A stretch of 64,000 nt of DNA from Glandiceps talaboti (GCF_964340395.1 NC_135568.1:15898276-15962275), one strand, 5' to 3'. Shown: positions 33,450 to 46,625, counted from the first letter of the stretch. The notes: a model not told the origin generated them from the letters alone. A program made the numbers and translations.

Positions 33450-36400
33450 GGTGTGTGTGTGTATGTGTGTTAGTTGGTGTAAGTTTTATCCTGCTGTGTG
33501 CTGTGGCCACATATGTATCTGAGACAGAATCTATATGTAAACTTTCATATTGTGATAATAAGGAGCAAACTTCTCGATACCTTCAAATATAGATTTTATT
33601 GTTCACCACTGATAAACTTCTGGCCTGATCACAGCCAAAATATTCAACAATTATAATAGTTGTAACACACACATTTGGTAAAATCATGTTTTAATGTTGC
33701 TTTGTAATTGTTCATTCACGGCTATGTTTTAACAATATCCGAATACATCATTCAAGAATCGGAGACCAACAATACTACAAACACACTTACCCCTGTCAAA
33801 ATTATCCTGTTCGCCTTCAAGCATGGAAGGTTGGCGAACATACTGAGGAGTTTTTCGCCGTTGTTTTGAAGACGACGCTGAAAGTGATTATATCATGAAG
33901 GATAAATATTATAAACAAAGTAAAGAATGCAAGATGATAATAAAACAAAACCATGAGGCATGAATGCCAGTATGGCGTACACCCCTACCACAGGGGCTTA
34001 TGGGGCTGTTTGCATGAGACCTCAAGTGCAATCATTGTGTTCTTTGAGGCGTTACTTTTACGAGCATAACAAATGAAAACGCAAGGAGAAAACATCGCAA
34101 GCACGTGTGTAAATAATTCGAGAACCTAGATTTACACTCACGCGTTCTGTCCTTTACGATACAAGCTTTAATGTTACCCCCCCACCCCCCGAAATAGCGT
34201 ACAATGCAACTGTGCGGTCACAGAATGTCATGTACAAGAAACTGTCAAGCGCTCATTTGCATACCAGCAACCTGTAACAATGTAAGGGATCGAACATAAT
34301 TTTCTTGGGGGGGGGGTTAGAAACGATAGTTGTCTCTGCAACAAACTATTATGGTTTACGACCAGGCAAGCTACAGTCCACATAACATACCTCTTCGTTG
34401 TGATGAAATGGGTTTTGAAGGACTCCCTTCCTGTATAAATTTTAAGAAAAAAAATTAACATAATTAAAAAACATGTACTTGGATTTATCATAAAACACGA
34501 TATACATTTATAGAAAACTGAGCTTACACAATCGTCGCAAACCATGGCCTATTTTACGGCACCGTTCTTAACGCGCCGTCACACTGGGAAGTGAAGTGGA
34601 AGAAATAAGAGCCCTGGTTTGCGAGAATGAGTTTACACATAATAAAAATCACATCCAATTATGAGCTATAAAGAAAACGGCATGTCGAAAGCTTCCCTTT
34701 CACAATTAGACCAGCAATGCAATTTGATATTTACGGAATTATATTATACTACACACAAAATATGACATTTTAAATCCTGGTCATTCTACGTCACGTCAGT
34801 TGAGGAGGCATATCATTCCCAAATATTTTTCATTTTACCAGAAAATACTATAATGTACCTAAGGATTTTGTCGACTCGTAGGGACAAGACTCCATAGGTC
34901 ACTCATATTTTCCTTGTTTGAACTATGAAAAATATTTGAGAATAATATCTGATAGTTATGTATTTTGACATGTCAACGTTTACAACTTTGTAAAAACGTA
35001 CGATTACCTTAACTTCAGGGCTGCTAGGTTCGTCTGATTGTAAGGGTAACTCTTCTACATTCTCATATTCGTTTATTTTTTCTATCTCTTCAGTGTCAGT
35101 CGAAACGGCTCCCTCAGAGACTGTGTTTGTGTAAGACAGAACGAGATATGAATAACATTGATGATTTCACAGATCATGGAATATTTCAACCACTATGAAG
35201 CAAATCATGATAAACCAGACTGTAGTGCCTACGTAATTAATTTCTGTTCTATAAGAATATTGTTTTTATACGATTTGATTACTCCAACCACCATGTGATG
35301 GGACTGGAATATAATATAGAGATTTACTATAAGGAATATTGCCAGGCTTACAGGAAAAGTCTGTACACTTTAGAAATGTTATTTTTGCAAGAAGGTTGAC
35401 GCAAATGGTGTACAACTTGTATATCACAGATTTTGTCCTAGGGAGACTTTACAACTATTTTACATTTTTACCCCTAATTTGCATATTAATAACCCAATCA
35501 ACTTGTTCATCGCAAGACACCTACACAACAAATTTCAACTCAATTGGCCCAATAGTTTTGGAGAATATTTTTAAATCATTTTCACCAAAAATTATATTTT
35601 TATACCTAATTTGCATAACAATGACCCAATCAACTTGTAGCTTTCGCTGACAGTGGAGCTAATAAAAACAAATGGTAGATTCATTTGTTTGCACGTGGCC
35701 TGGTACTGCAACATCACGATTAATGTCACCCGCGAGGTTATGTGCTATTTTTCTAAAATGTCATCCATAGCATACGCAAACATACCTTTACGTCTCTTTG
35801 AAATGAAATCCCTCAGTGTTTCTGCCAACGTCTTCAACTTGTGGTTGTCAAGGCAATTAAGTAACCGTTCGATGATGGTGTCTGGGTTTTGGTCGTCACA
35901 GCCCTGCAACCATTTCATCAATACTCGATATATCTGTTCACGAGTGTTATTTGGATTATCTGCAGTAATCCTGTCTATGTCACAGTCTTTGACGCCTAAC
36001 TGTCGTCTTACAAAAGATCTCCAATCTCTCTCTGGCATTTCCGAAGCCAAGAAGTCAAAGACCACTTCTAGAAAAAAAGACAACCCTCTTAATATCGCGA
36101 CGGTATGATTGGCTATATATCACCCGAGACAAATTACTCAGTCAAAATTTAAACTTGAAATTAAGTGTTATTTTACTGCGTTCCGTGATAACATAACTCG
36201 AGAAATAATCCGAGATTATGCTGATTTAATGTTAATGCAATACATATAAAAATACTCATCGACAAAAGTCTTCCTCTCTTTGAAAATTTCCACTTTCACA
36301 CAGTGGGCCCCTCCATGTGTGAAGCACACAATTTGGTGTTAAAATATCAATCACGACAGTAATCATATATTAAAAAACCTCAAAGCGATGTATCTAGTTC

Positions 36401-39400
36401 TTTGCTTAAATGACAAATTCAGAATGTACGAATGGCATTTGGTAAATTCAATTTCAGAAGCAGTCATAATCGTTTAGATGATATTGTTTATAAATGTACC
36501 TACCCATAGCCTGGCCTTCTTGAGTTTCTCTCTCAACTCTTGTCGCCATTACTGTAGTCATGTTATAATCCTGTGAAACAGTTTGGAAATGATATGTCAA
36601 TAATTTTCACAACAACTATATTTCAGGAAATCCTTATTAGTAAAATACAAGGGATGAATGTATTTGATTTATGTAAAACTGACCACGATCAGCAACTCCG
36701 CTGGACGATGTACACTTCATCTTCATAATTTTCAAGTGAATTGCTTATTTGCATAGTTTTGAAATACAAGTACGACAGCCATTTGATGTATGAGTTATAT
36801 ACCGAATCACTCAATGTTTGTGGTCTTGCTAGCCCGTCTACAGCGCTTGCGAATAGTTAAAAGCTCCAGTGCTGTTTGCGGGCTAGGTCATGTAGAATAT
36901 AGAACTGGATGAAGCCATGAGTACAGAGAGGACGCCCTTACCTATACAATGCATTTTCTAAAGTTTTGAGAAGACAAACTTCAAATGTGAAACGTTTCTA
37001 GAAATTGTCGTACGTACCTTTGGTAGGATGAATTCCAACTCAGTGATAAGATCACGTTGTATTTCGTCATCGGCAGCAGTTTGAAAGTGCTCAAGATCGC
37101 CCTTCTTTACGAACGTGATTGTCCCTTCCATCCTCTCGTTGGCACTTCTATCCTTTGGTTTTGCCCTGACTTTCCAACCATTGTCCAAGCCTGCATGAAA
37201 AGTCTTAGATCTACGACGACCAGCCAAAGTAAAGTCATCGTCAACTTCATAGCCAATCTTTCTTCCATCTTCTAATTTACATTCGTCACCAAGTGGATTG
37301 TTACCTTCATCAAATGTACGGTATCCCTTTTTCTCCATTTCCTTCCTTTTCCTCTCCGCGTCTCCTTTTCGTAGGATGTCCAGGTATATCCTCTTTGGGT
37401 CGTTTACATGTTGGAGAAGCATGAAGTTGACGATAAACGTTCTGTCTCTCATAGCATCATATCGTTCGTTCTGACAACTTACAGCCATCTCGCTCTCATT
37501 CTCACAGCCAAGCTCTGCGGTGTACCTAAACATGAAGAAAAGAGAAACATTGCATATTGTTATCCGCTGTTGAAATGACAGGATTTTGTCATATTTGGAT
37601 GAAGATATATTTCGGAGTCATCAAGGGTGTATGGCAGAGCGTGCCAGGGTTGAGTCATGGCAAGATGCTCATCGAATGGGTACTACTCACCCGCTAAATG
37701 TAGACACTTTAAACATAACATAACCATTCTCAATCAAGGGGTTTGGCTCAATACAGTCTGTGACGTCTCTCCATGATCCATCTTCGTGTTCAAGTTTGAG
37801 GATGTAAATCACCATGTTCCTCATATCAGCTGGTACACCTGGTAATGGTAATCTCACTGTTACTGGCTTAGTAAACTGTATGTGATGATCAGTTGTGCCT
37901 CGTGGCTTGACAAACAACATTGGGCCGAAAATCACCGGTGAAATACGTCGCGAAAACCTGAATATTTTCATCTATTGCCTTCTCTGATTTGAAGATCTGT
38001 TGGTATAAAAGTAATTATTTCACTTGTTAATTTGCATAGCACTTCGTATAATGATGTGCTTATGGTTCAGAGTGCCGATGGCAAAGGTTTTCACTTACCT
38101 CGATAGTTGCATGTGTGTTTTTATCAACAGCGTTTTGGGGCAGCGAGATAGAGACATCGCCGGTTAGGTTATATTCACCGTCGCTCTTTCCGAAGGTAAT
38201 ATGCTTCTCGTATGGCCTGGAAATTACGACATATAATGCGGACTTCGTAATATTCATCTCCACACGGGTGCCATTCTGTAAGAATTACATTTAAAAAATA
38301 AACAAATCTCTTGATTTCGACTATTACTTGATGGTTCTTATACGACAAGCATATCTCTCATGGCAAACAAAAATAAGGACTAAAAACAGTTAGTAATTTT
38401 ACCTTCATGGAGCGTTTGAGAGTTTCTTTTGGATTCCAGGTCACACCATTGTCATCACTCTGCAAGAATATAGCTTCTCTTGTTACATCATCATGTACAC
38501 GCTTTAGGCTGAGGGTCACTTCTTTTGCAAACTTATTTTCAACACAGATATCGATGACGTCAGACTCGTACTGTTCATATCGTCGACGTGTCGGCATCTT
38601 TACAGAATCATCCACTAAAGTAGCAATCAGTTCTGACTTCTTCCTGACAGCCTCGGGTGGAAAGGTTAAGACGAACTGTCCCGGTAGTACTAGTGACCCC
38701 TGTTTAGGTCGACAGATAAATTAAAGGTATGGATGCGAGCACGGAAAGAAATGTATAACTAAATTGCAGCATTGATAACTTTTTTTTAGATAATTCATTG
38801 AAATCACAACTTGTACTTTAATTTGTGGATATATTTGAGTTTGTTGTGTTGAATAAATGGAGATCAGTCCAACTACTTCATTAGAAGGCCAGAACTTGAA
38901 GGGATATGTGTACGACTTATATATGAAATTACAGCTGTGCATTTAAACCTTTTCTTTCTACATTTATGTTCCACTTGATATATGTTACCTTTTCATTTTT
39001 GAATAGCGTTTCCATTATGGTGTCATTGCCGTATTCATCACCATTTCTTGGTTTGAGGATCTTTTCTAAAAGTATGAAAATAATAAGAAATGCGGAATGT
39101 GTCAAAAGGGTAGCCATATTATAAAGATATGTAATAACATTTTTATTTCTTATATGTAGTTAATTAAAAGGCGAGTGTAACTTCAATCCTGTATTTTTCC
39201 AGTATTGTGAAGGAATACACAAAGCAGGGTTTTCCATCGTGTATGATATAGTCCTAAAACAGAATGTGTCAATAACAGGTACTTCATGATAGCCCTAGTT
39301 GTTTGACAGTACTGTATTTTGCACATGATGAGTGGGGGACGAGGACGGGTCAACAGTTGAGGGCGCTCAGTAAAACTAATTCATGAATAATTAATGAGGT

Positions 39401-41044
39401 AGTCATCGTACAGTAACGAACAAAGGAACAAGTTAAAATTGATTTAGAAAAAACACACCAGATTTTCAAATCATCACTTTATTACACGACACCTTGTAGG
39501 GAAAAGATAGTTTTAAAGTAAAAAAAAAAAGTAACAAATAAAAATATTTTTTGTAAAGATAAACAATAAACAACAATTTCTAAACAAATATGGCTAATTT
39601 CAAGCCCCTGTTGTTATATGGGGTGGTCCTACAGGTAAGATGTATCTTCAATGAAATGCATAGAAAACAGACCGAGCGAGTCAATGACCAACCAAACACA
39701 GTGTCAATGATTTGCAAGGATGATGTCGATGGGCACCGTTCAACTAAAATATTTTATTTAAGTCTTACCTTGTTTTGCACCGGTCGTATTACCAGACTTC
39801 GAGGTTTTGATGTGCTTTATCTTTTCACTTCCAGTCTGATACGCTCGATTTGCCAGAGGGGCACGGTCACAAACCTCTTCGGGTGAGCTTTCTAGGAAGT
39901 TATTCTCCAGGTTTATTTTTGTATGTTGGAGTTTTTGAAAAAACTTTTCCGGTAGCTTGTTTATACTACAATCACTGGCATCGAATTCCTGTAGAGATTT
40001 CATTTCGACGATTTCATCCGGAAGAGCTGTTACCGTCGAGTTGACATTTATCAAAAGCATTCTAAGAGACTTCACCGCCCCTATTTCTGATGGGATACAT
40101 CGCAAACTATTAAAACTAACGTCTAGACTTTCTAGCTTGTTTAGGTTTGTCAGAAGCTTCCCGGGCAAAGTTTCAATGTTGCAATTTGAGACACTTAGGT
40201 TAGTAAGATTAGATTTACATCGTGTGTCTGGGAAAGAACGTAAACACGTGTTGTTGACATTCAATTCCGTCAGGTTTTCCATCTCAAAGATACTTGATGG
40301 GATTTCTTTCAGGCAATTGCTACTGATGTTGAGATATTGCAAATTTGTCAATCGTCCGATTCGAACGGGCACATACTCGAGTCGATTGCCGGACAAATCT
40401 AACTCTCTCAGATTTGTAAGCATTGAAATGCGTGGGGTGATACTTGTTATTTGGTTTGACGCTACGTACAGCTTCTGTAACTTCGTCATGGTTGTGATCT
40501 CCTCTGATAAATCTGACAGACTGTTGTAATTAAGATTGAGTTCTTCAATATTCCTTAATTTCATCAGAGAAGATGGCAGGTCAGCGAACGCGTTGTTATT
40601 TAGATATAATAACTTCAAACTCTCTGCAACTATCTGTAAACGTGGCAACGTTGTAATATTATTGTGACTAAGGTCGAGTTTTTCGAGATTCGCGGCTTCA
40701 AACAGGAGTTTTTGCACCGCAGTCAGATCATTATTATCCAAGTATAATTCCCTAAGATGTATCATGCTTTTAAGACAGGCTTGTGAGAGCGTCAGACTGT
40801 CCGAATCCAAACAATTTGCGCCTAAATCAAGAACTTCAAGTTTCAGCAAATTCCTTACAACACCCGGCAATGATTTAAATTGATTCTTTCGCAAAAGAAG
40901 CGTAGTGAGGTTTGTTAACCGTGCCAACTCGTCTGGTAAATCTGTCAATCTGTTTTGACTGATGTTTAGCTCCGTAAGACTTGTCTTCTCAAAGACGCTT
41001 GGAGGAAGATCCTTAAGTCGTTTCATGCCAAGGTTCAAAGCCAT
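32514..41044 (-). CDS. PIDD1-like LRR-ZU5-ZU5-UPA-death domain protein with second death-fold domain
   Basis: Exons in transcript order: 41044-39769, 39065-38989, 38699-38403, 38275-38099, 37971-37691, 37525-37018, 36570-36504, 36067-35786, 35120-35008, 34430-34391, 33877-33791, 32866-32514. All junctions are GT-AG and in phase: 3558 nt, 1185 aa. Residues 8-400 hold about 16 leucine-rich repeats (LTELNISQNRLTDLP type). Two ZU5-like domains lie at about 452-565 and 580-702, and a UPA region at about 704-850 (DPKRIYLDILRKGD, TFHAGLDNGWKV, MEGTITFVKKGD). A clear death domain occupies about 896-980 (DWRSFVRRQLGV, REQIYRVLMKWLQ). The order LRR-ZU5-ZU5-UPA-DD is that of PIDD1, the PIDDosome scaffold that recruits RAIDD/caspase-2 (known). 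After a charged linker (990-1075) a second death-fold-like domain follows (MWNQLSQKL, LMSIICAWA, LLDIVDSLEG). Neither ZU5 carries the PIDD1 HFS cleavage motif (TKS at 560-562, TFS at 700-702). Reading through the donor in the first DD exon gives a stop at 35745 and a 1001-aa form. Confidence 0.85.
33359..33446. repeat. (TA)n microsatellite in the last intron of the PIDD-like gene
   Basis: About 44 TA units followed by short GT units. Confidence 0.95.
34855..34955. repeat. Solitary arm of the 12.5-kb MITE family
   Basis: ATAGGTCACTCATATT.TCCTTG followed by GAAAAATATTTGAGAATAAT resembles the right arm at 12755-12826. It lies in an intron of the PIDD-like gene. Confidence 0.6.
35440..35650 (+). 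repeat. Diverged ~115-bp tandem duplication
   Basis: Both halves contain TTTTTA..CCTAATTTGCATA and TGACCCAATCAACTTGT-like stretches. It lies in the intron between the first death domain and the linker exons; the plus-strand ORF over it is not a gene. Confidence 0.65.
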
Positions 41045-41056
41045 AATTTGAAGTTC

Positions 41057-41328
41057 CTAATGGACAATGCATAACACATTACATTTATGTTAGCAGTTAA
41101 AATTACGTATACCAGCTGATAACTTTTATAGTTAGACAAAGAAGCTTATGTTGAAAAATTCTTTGTCATTGGCTTTTATTGGTTCTTGTCTACTGGCCAT
41201 TTCATAGTTTATCAACATCTGTTTCATTTTGAATTTTGGTCCATGTGAACTACTGATTTTTACAACCTGCTGGGATTTATCTGCTATGAACATAACCAAC
41301 TATTTTTGAAAGTTTTACGGATTATGTT
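41057..41328. other. Presumed 5' flank/intron of the PIDD-like gene
   Basis: On the minus strand CATTAG precedes GAACTTCAAATTATG, so the coding start probably follows a 5' UTR intron whose upstream exon is not identified. No promoter motif could be assigned. Confidence 0.35.
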
Positions 41329-41530
41329 TCGCATACCATGCACATGGTCACAATAAGTTGTAAATGTTTTACTTCAATGTATTTATAAGGGGTATTTCTA
41401 TAAATTACGAATCTTGATAAGAAAATCAATATACGGCTCCTCGCATACCATGCATATGGTCACAATAAGTTGTACATTCTCCACTTTAATGTATTTATAT
41501 GAGGTATTTCTATAAATTATGATTCGTGAC
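41329..41530 (+). repeat. Tandem duplication, ~119-bp unit
   Basis: TCGCATACCATGCA.ATGGTC, ACAATAAGTTGTA and GTATTTCTATAAATTA appear twice, starting about 41330 and 41449. Confidence 0.85.
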
Positions 41531-41765
41531 ATATCTGGAACCATTCTGTGTTATGTGTTATTTGATTAGTCTGTAGTCGTGCGTTATCCTGAAAGTACAC
41601 GTTGTTGGCTCTACAAAACTCTTAGCTAGAACATTCTTACTAACACTGAACATTGTATCTATGTGAATAAACGTTTTCCCATCATTGCTACAGTAACTTT
41701 TAACACATATATTCAGTAATGAGGTGGGTGACAGCCATCCGAATGTATTTATGCATGCCTTGCCC

Positions 41766-41766
<1 letters not shown>

Positions 41767-41798
<32 letters not shown>

Positions 41799-41799
41799 C
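41767..41799. repeat. (GTCT)n microsatellite
   Basis: Eight tetranucleotide units. Confidence 0.9.
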
Positions 41800-41829
41800 A
41801 TATATTGAGAGTACAATTGGGGTATTGAA

Positions 41830-42525
41830 GAAAATTTTCAAGTACTGTATGGCATTCGATAAAGTGTATGGTTTGAAATTTCATGCCCCTGATTGGCCTC
41901 CTATATGTCCTTATTTTTCACAAAAAGGGGACACCCCCTCTCACCCCCTCCCCCACTAGCTATCATGCGGGATGCTGTTTCTGCCCAAAAATCAAGATTG
42001 AAAAGGGAAACCCTGCTGGCTAAGTATTTCCATGTACAGGTTACAGCCCAATGTGAGACCTTTTTTGTAAAGCAAACATCTATTTGTAAAGAAATCTCTC
42101 ATTGTTATTATGTATGATGCTGCTGAAGTTGATTTCCACTGTTAGTTTAATATAGTGTACCCATACTGTACATCTCTGAAGTGGGGGTGGGGGTGGGGGT
42201 GGAGTGGTACTGTAAAATGACACATTAAAATGTATGGTAGATAAATGACGTGAACAGTTTTGCAAACGTACACGGTAAATAACTGTTCCTGAGACAGACA
42301 GAAGGGAAGAGAAATTTAGGCATACACGAACACATTCACTTTGCAGTCACCCACCTCATCACTGAATATATGCTTTAGAAATATTCAAATGTACTCGGTA
42401 AACGGTCGCTCCTAATATTTAATTTGGTTCAAATCATGAACAAAATATTTCGTGTCCACCCCTTTCAGACCATCAGAATTTCCATGCCTCCCTTCGAACC
42501 CTCAATTTTTTTCATGCCCCCTCTA
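41830..42525 (+). repeat. Dispersed element, partner pieces at 13.5-14.2 kb
   Basis: 41830-42115 matches 13490-13800 inverted, and 42325-42525 matches 13985-14205 directly. A (GGGGGT)n tract lies near 42180-42205. ORFs starting MASYMSL at both loci come from the shared repeat. Confidence 0.8.
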
Positions 42526-42529
42526 GTAA

Positions 42530-43605
42530 TTGAGTGTCTGCCTAAACTGAGTTGATATAGTTTGTTCAAAGTTTTACAGACAAATAAGAAACAGATGTAT
42601 CATGTAGTAAAAATATTGCAAGTTTAATAGTTCTCAAAGGATTGATACTAGTTGACATCTACATATTTCAGAGGTAGTAAAGAAATGAACAATATCTATT
42701 TGACATTTGTACTGAAAGCTTTCCGCAATAGTACCATACAAATATACAAATACAGACTCAACCATGACATTGACGTACGTCTGGTCATGGAAGACTTTCA
42801 CTTTTAATAAATCAATGCAGACTGTCGAGCATAACAACGCTTCCAAACAGTGTATCTACTTATAGTTAGACATGAATACAAATATTACTTAGAACCAAAT
42901 CGAACATCCCTTTTCTCTCCTGTGAGAATGTATTTTGAACTCGTAAGTTGGTAATTACACATAATGACTGCAAAGATACATCCCTTACTCTCCTCGTGCC
43001 TTTGCATATATAATAAATAACCGTTCTTTACAGCACAACTATCCTTCTCATAATGTATATTTTATATTGAATGAATCAAAGTTGAATTGTGTATTTGTGT
43101 ATTTGTTTTGAGTGAACAGTTAATTACTACTGAACTTTAAGTGTTTATTTTTGCTTTTTAGGGGGTGGGGGTCATGAACCCAAGAAATCGGGGGGGGGGG
43201 GGGCTACTTATTTTATTTATTTTGTTGCAGGGGGCACCAAAAAATACAGCGCTCAGAAGGAGAATTCCCCCAAGTTAAAAGTGTGCACCCCTAAAAGATC
43301 TGGCTTTGTTTTGCAATGGCTATTGTATTGCATCATCTGCCAAACAGAACAGACACAACAAAAACACACCCCGATCGCCAACGCAGAAGTTTAATATTCG
43401 TTGTGTGGAGCCACTTTCCCCTCAAGGTCATTCCACGAAATGTCTAACCTGGCAAAGACGTGTGAACGTATAAAATTTAAGTCATCCATAACTGCATTTA
43501 AAACTCGAGTATAATTCTCCTGTTATTAGCATATTCATGACCTAGCTTAGTGAAGCTTTTATAGAACGTTGTAGCAAAGAATTGTTTCTGGTCAGTGCGC
43601 ACCAC
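42530..43605. other. No gene seen
   Basis: Only a G-run/C-run remnant (43160-43270) resembling other dispersed G/C-run elements. Confidence 0.4.
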
Positions 43606-43608
43606 TTA

Positions 43609-44046
43609 ATACCCCGCCTCGATCTTCTTCTTTTTTTCGTGTTTGTCCAGCCAATGCAGTTTGCAGATCCAAGGGAAAACACAAATCAGGACAGATGTGC
43701 TTTGGTATCTCAAGTGTATGTACCAAATTATATTGAGTTTGAAGCGTGTATTCTTGAGATATAGACTCATTACCGAAAACCATTAATTACATAAATTGCT
43801 CATTAATATATATGGGATGTTTACCAAAAACTATCTTGCCATTTCCCTAGGGAAAACGTGTATCAAATTTCGTTTGAATTGAGCTAGTAGTTTTTTTTAG
43901 AAAATAGTGATACAGACAGACAGACAGACAGACAGAGACAGCCAGGCAGACATGTACAGACAGACAGACAGACAGACAGACACATACACACATACATACA
44001 CAGACTTTTCATCTCTAATATAAAACCTTCCTTATGGAGGGTAAAA
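43609..44046 (+). repeat. Composite of two dispersed repeats
   Basis: 43609-43690 matches 1172-1250, and 43770-44046 matches 24691-24935, including its internal (CAGA)n and the CTTCCTTA...GGTAAAA end. Confidence 0.85.
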
Positions 44047-44049
44047 ATT

Positions 44050-44680
44050 CCACGATACCGCAGTATGGGAAAGAATAGACGGGTAGTAAGAGACCAAGTT
44101 TATTAATCTTTCACTATACTGTATCAAATATATAACCAAGTGTTGACTAGTATGAACTAGCCAAACGTCACACAGTATTTGCCCAGGTCAACAACCTTCC
44201 CAAAGCAATGTTAGTCTACAGACGTCATGTATGAGTTACAAAGTACCGGTGTCGGTCAACACAGAAAATTGAGATTTAGACAACGCAACTTTTACGTTGA
44301 ATGGAGAATATGAGACAGCCAATGATCTGTCTGTGGGCGGACTCTTTTTGACAGAGAAACGTTGTTGCGATGTATATAGCGGCCAATGATTAGTCTAAGG
44401 GAAAAGTGTTTGAGATACGCTACGCGGATTGATTGTCTCTTGGGTACAAGACGTCCTCAGACGTCATATTGGCCGCGCTACCGTTCGGCTAGTATGAATC
44501 TGCTAAAGGTATCCATTACATGTGTCCTTAGCCCCCATTTCTTAGTTTGAGTGAAGGATGTGATTTTTCTGAAATATTAATTTTTTATCATAAATGTAAT
44601 AATGGGCGGACAGAGAACCAGGTGGAGCATGGAATTCAGACGGGAACAGCGAGCTTTAAGTTGAACGTCTGAGAAGAAAA
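44050..44680. other. No gene seen; two CCAAT boxes
   Basis: AGCCAATGATC (44316-44326) and GGCCAATGATT (44382-44392), with a CpG-containing stretch to 44480, look promoter-like, but no gene start could be linked to them. Confidence 0.3.
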
Positions 44681-44860
44681 GTTGATCAGAAATCTTATTG
44701 CCTTGTCTGAGCTAAACACTACATGCTACATCGGGTGTACCATCAAATGAAGAGGCTATATTTAGTTACACGTATTTCCCCCAGGAACAGTTCGACATCT
44801 CATGGTACCAACCCACACACTGAAGTATCGGACATTGGAACACACAGTCAAAAATGTCAA
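44680..44860 (+). repeat. Dispersed repeat copy, partner at 47.25 kb
   Basis: CATCAAATGAAGAGGCTATA, TTTAGTTACACGTATTTCCC, CCAGGAACAGTTCGACA and GGACATTGGAA recur at 47300-47405 in the same orientation with few differences. Confidence 0.85.
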
Positions 44861-45039
44861 GGGGCTGATTATGATGTAGGGCAGTCGCTTGATAACTGAT
44901 TCCTTGTTAGTAAGTCAGTTGGCATAGCTACGTTGGTAAGAGAATCCGGGTCTGGGTCTGGATCCGGTATCTCGTACAAGTACGACATCCGTTTTACAGC
45001 AACTAATCTGTATGTATACGTATGTATATACATGTACGT

Positions 45040-45260
<221 letters not shown>

Positions 45261-45364
45261 GACACGCTATCTCAAAATCTATTACATTGATTCTAATGAA
45301 AATTGCTATACATCTTTCATATGAATACCGAACTGGTTTGATTTTGCAAACATCCGATGAATAT

Positions 45365-45740
45365 TAATAGGTCATTTGCATAAGTGTTTTAGTAATAGGC
45401 TATTTTAGATTACATACTTCAAATTCAATATAATTAGGATCATACGTTAACCATAACACAGTGTTGATGTAGCTTATATAATTTTAAAGAGTAATTTGAA
45501 TAATTCATGATTTTCAGTAATTAAGCTGTATCTAAAGAATGCACGATTCAAATTCAACATTTGGGACATAAAACAGCCAGTCCAATAAAGTCAGTTAGTG
45601 TAGTTTTCGTTGTAATGAGTCATTTGCATAATCAACGATTTTCGTCATTAGGCTATATCAGAAGAAATTGTATTTAATTTGTATAAATAATCCTTTTTCT
45701 AATTACGCAATATCTTAAGTTAGCAAGCTTCAAATGTCAT
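45365..45740 (+). repeat. Degenerate ~125-bp repeat units
   Basis: Units share AGT.ATTTG.ATAA, GATTTTC.GT.ATTA.GCTATATC and AGAATG. CTTCAAAT. Further units are at 46630-46870. Confidence 0.65.
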
Positions 45741-46002
45741 ATCGTTTCATATGATTATTTGTCCAATTAAGGGGTTTATCATGTCCTACTGATAGCTATA
45801 GCTCGGCATTTGTATTCCAATAATGTGTGTTGGAAATTATATGTATGGTTTTGCCCTTACAGGAGGCATTCAGTTTAATTGGCTTTTTCAAGTTTTTACT
45901 ATGACCGATATGCTTTTTATGTAGTTTGCTAACAATATTAAAATTAGCTTTGGAATCAGAAATGAAAAATAAAAACATTTACACCACATGTGTGGCACCA
46001 AA

Positions 46003-46126
46003 GCAGCAGCAACAACAACAACAACAACAACAGCAACACCACCACCACCACCACCACCACCACCACCACCACCACCAACAACAACAACAATAACAACAAC
46101 AGTAGCAGCAGCAGCAACAACAACAT

Positions 46127-46158
<32 letters not shown>

Positions 46159-46168
46159 ACAACAACTT
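46003..46168. repeat. (CAA/CAC/CAG)n trinucleotide array
   Basis: ACA, ACC and AGC triplets. The Thr/Pro, Asn and Val/Leu/Gly ORFs across it are artefacts. Confidence 0.95.
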
Positions 46169-46169
46169 T

Positions 46170-46625
46170 CAAAACTGCACTGACCCATTACTATTTTTGG
46201 GGTGTTATCGGAATTAGGTTTTTATTGTGCGCTAATACTTAACATTTCTAACACGGATTGTGAAAACCTAAACAACAGTGTCAAAGTACGAGTATAAATG
46301 ACCTCAAAACTGTGGTCATGTCTAATTGATATGTGTTAGCCTGAATTAGTCTATAAATTACTCTGTTATCGAACGCGCGGCCTGGTCAAATGTTACACTG
46401 AAAAATCAGCACTGATTCGCCACCGACTTTAGCCCTGATCTATGGATGCGATTAACCACCTGTAAAGTGTACGGTTCAGTGTCCACTCGAAGCAATATTG
46501 CACTTCTGTGAGTCACTCAAGAGGTCTGTAGTGGTATAGATATTAATCCCACATGTGTCATGCCAGGTTTGCTATGATTTAGTAAATATATCAACCCTAA
46601 TAAAGCCCCATGAAGTGTGTTGACA
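46170..46625. other. No gene seen
   Basis: Intergenic DNA without recognised features. Confidence 0.4.

Noticed and set aside
35653-36108. 151-codon plus-strand ORF
   Set aside because: Antisense shadow of the death-domain exon.
39957-40529. 190-codon plus-strand ORF
   Set aside because: Antisense shadow of the leucine-rich-repeat exon of the PIDD-like gene.
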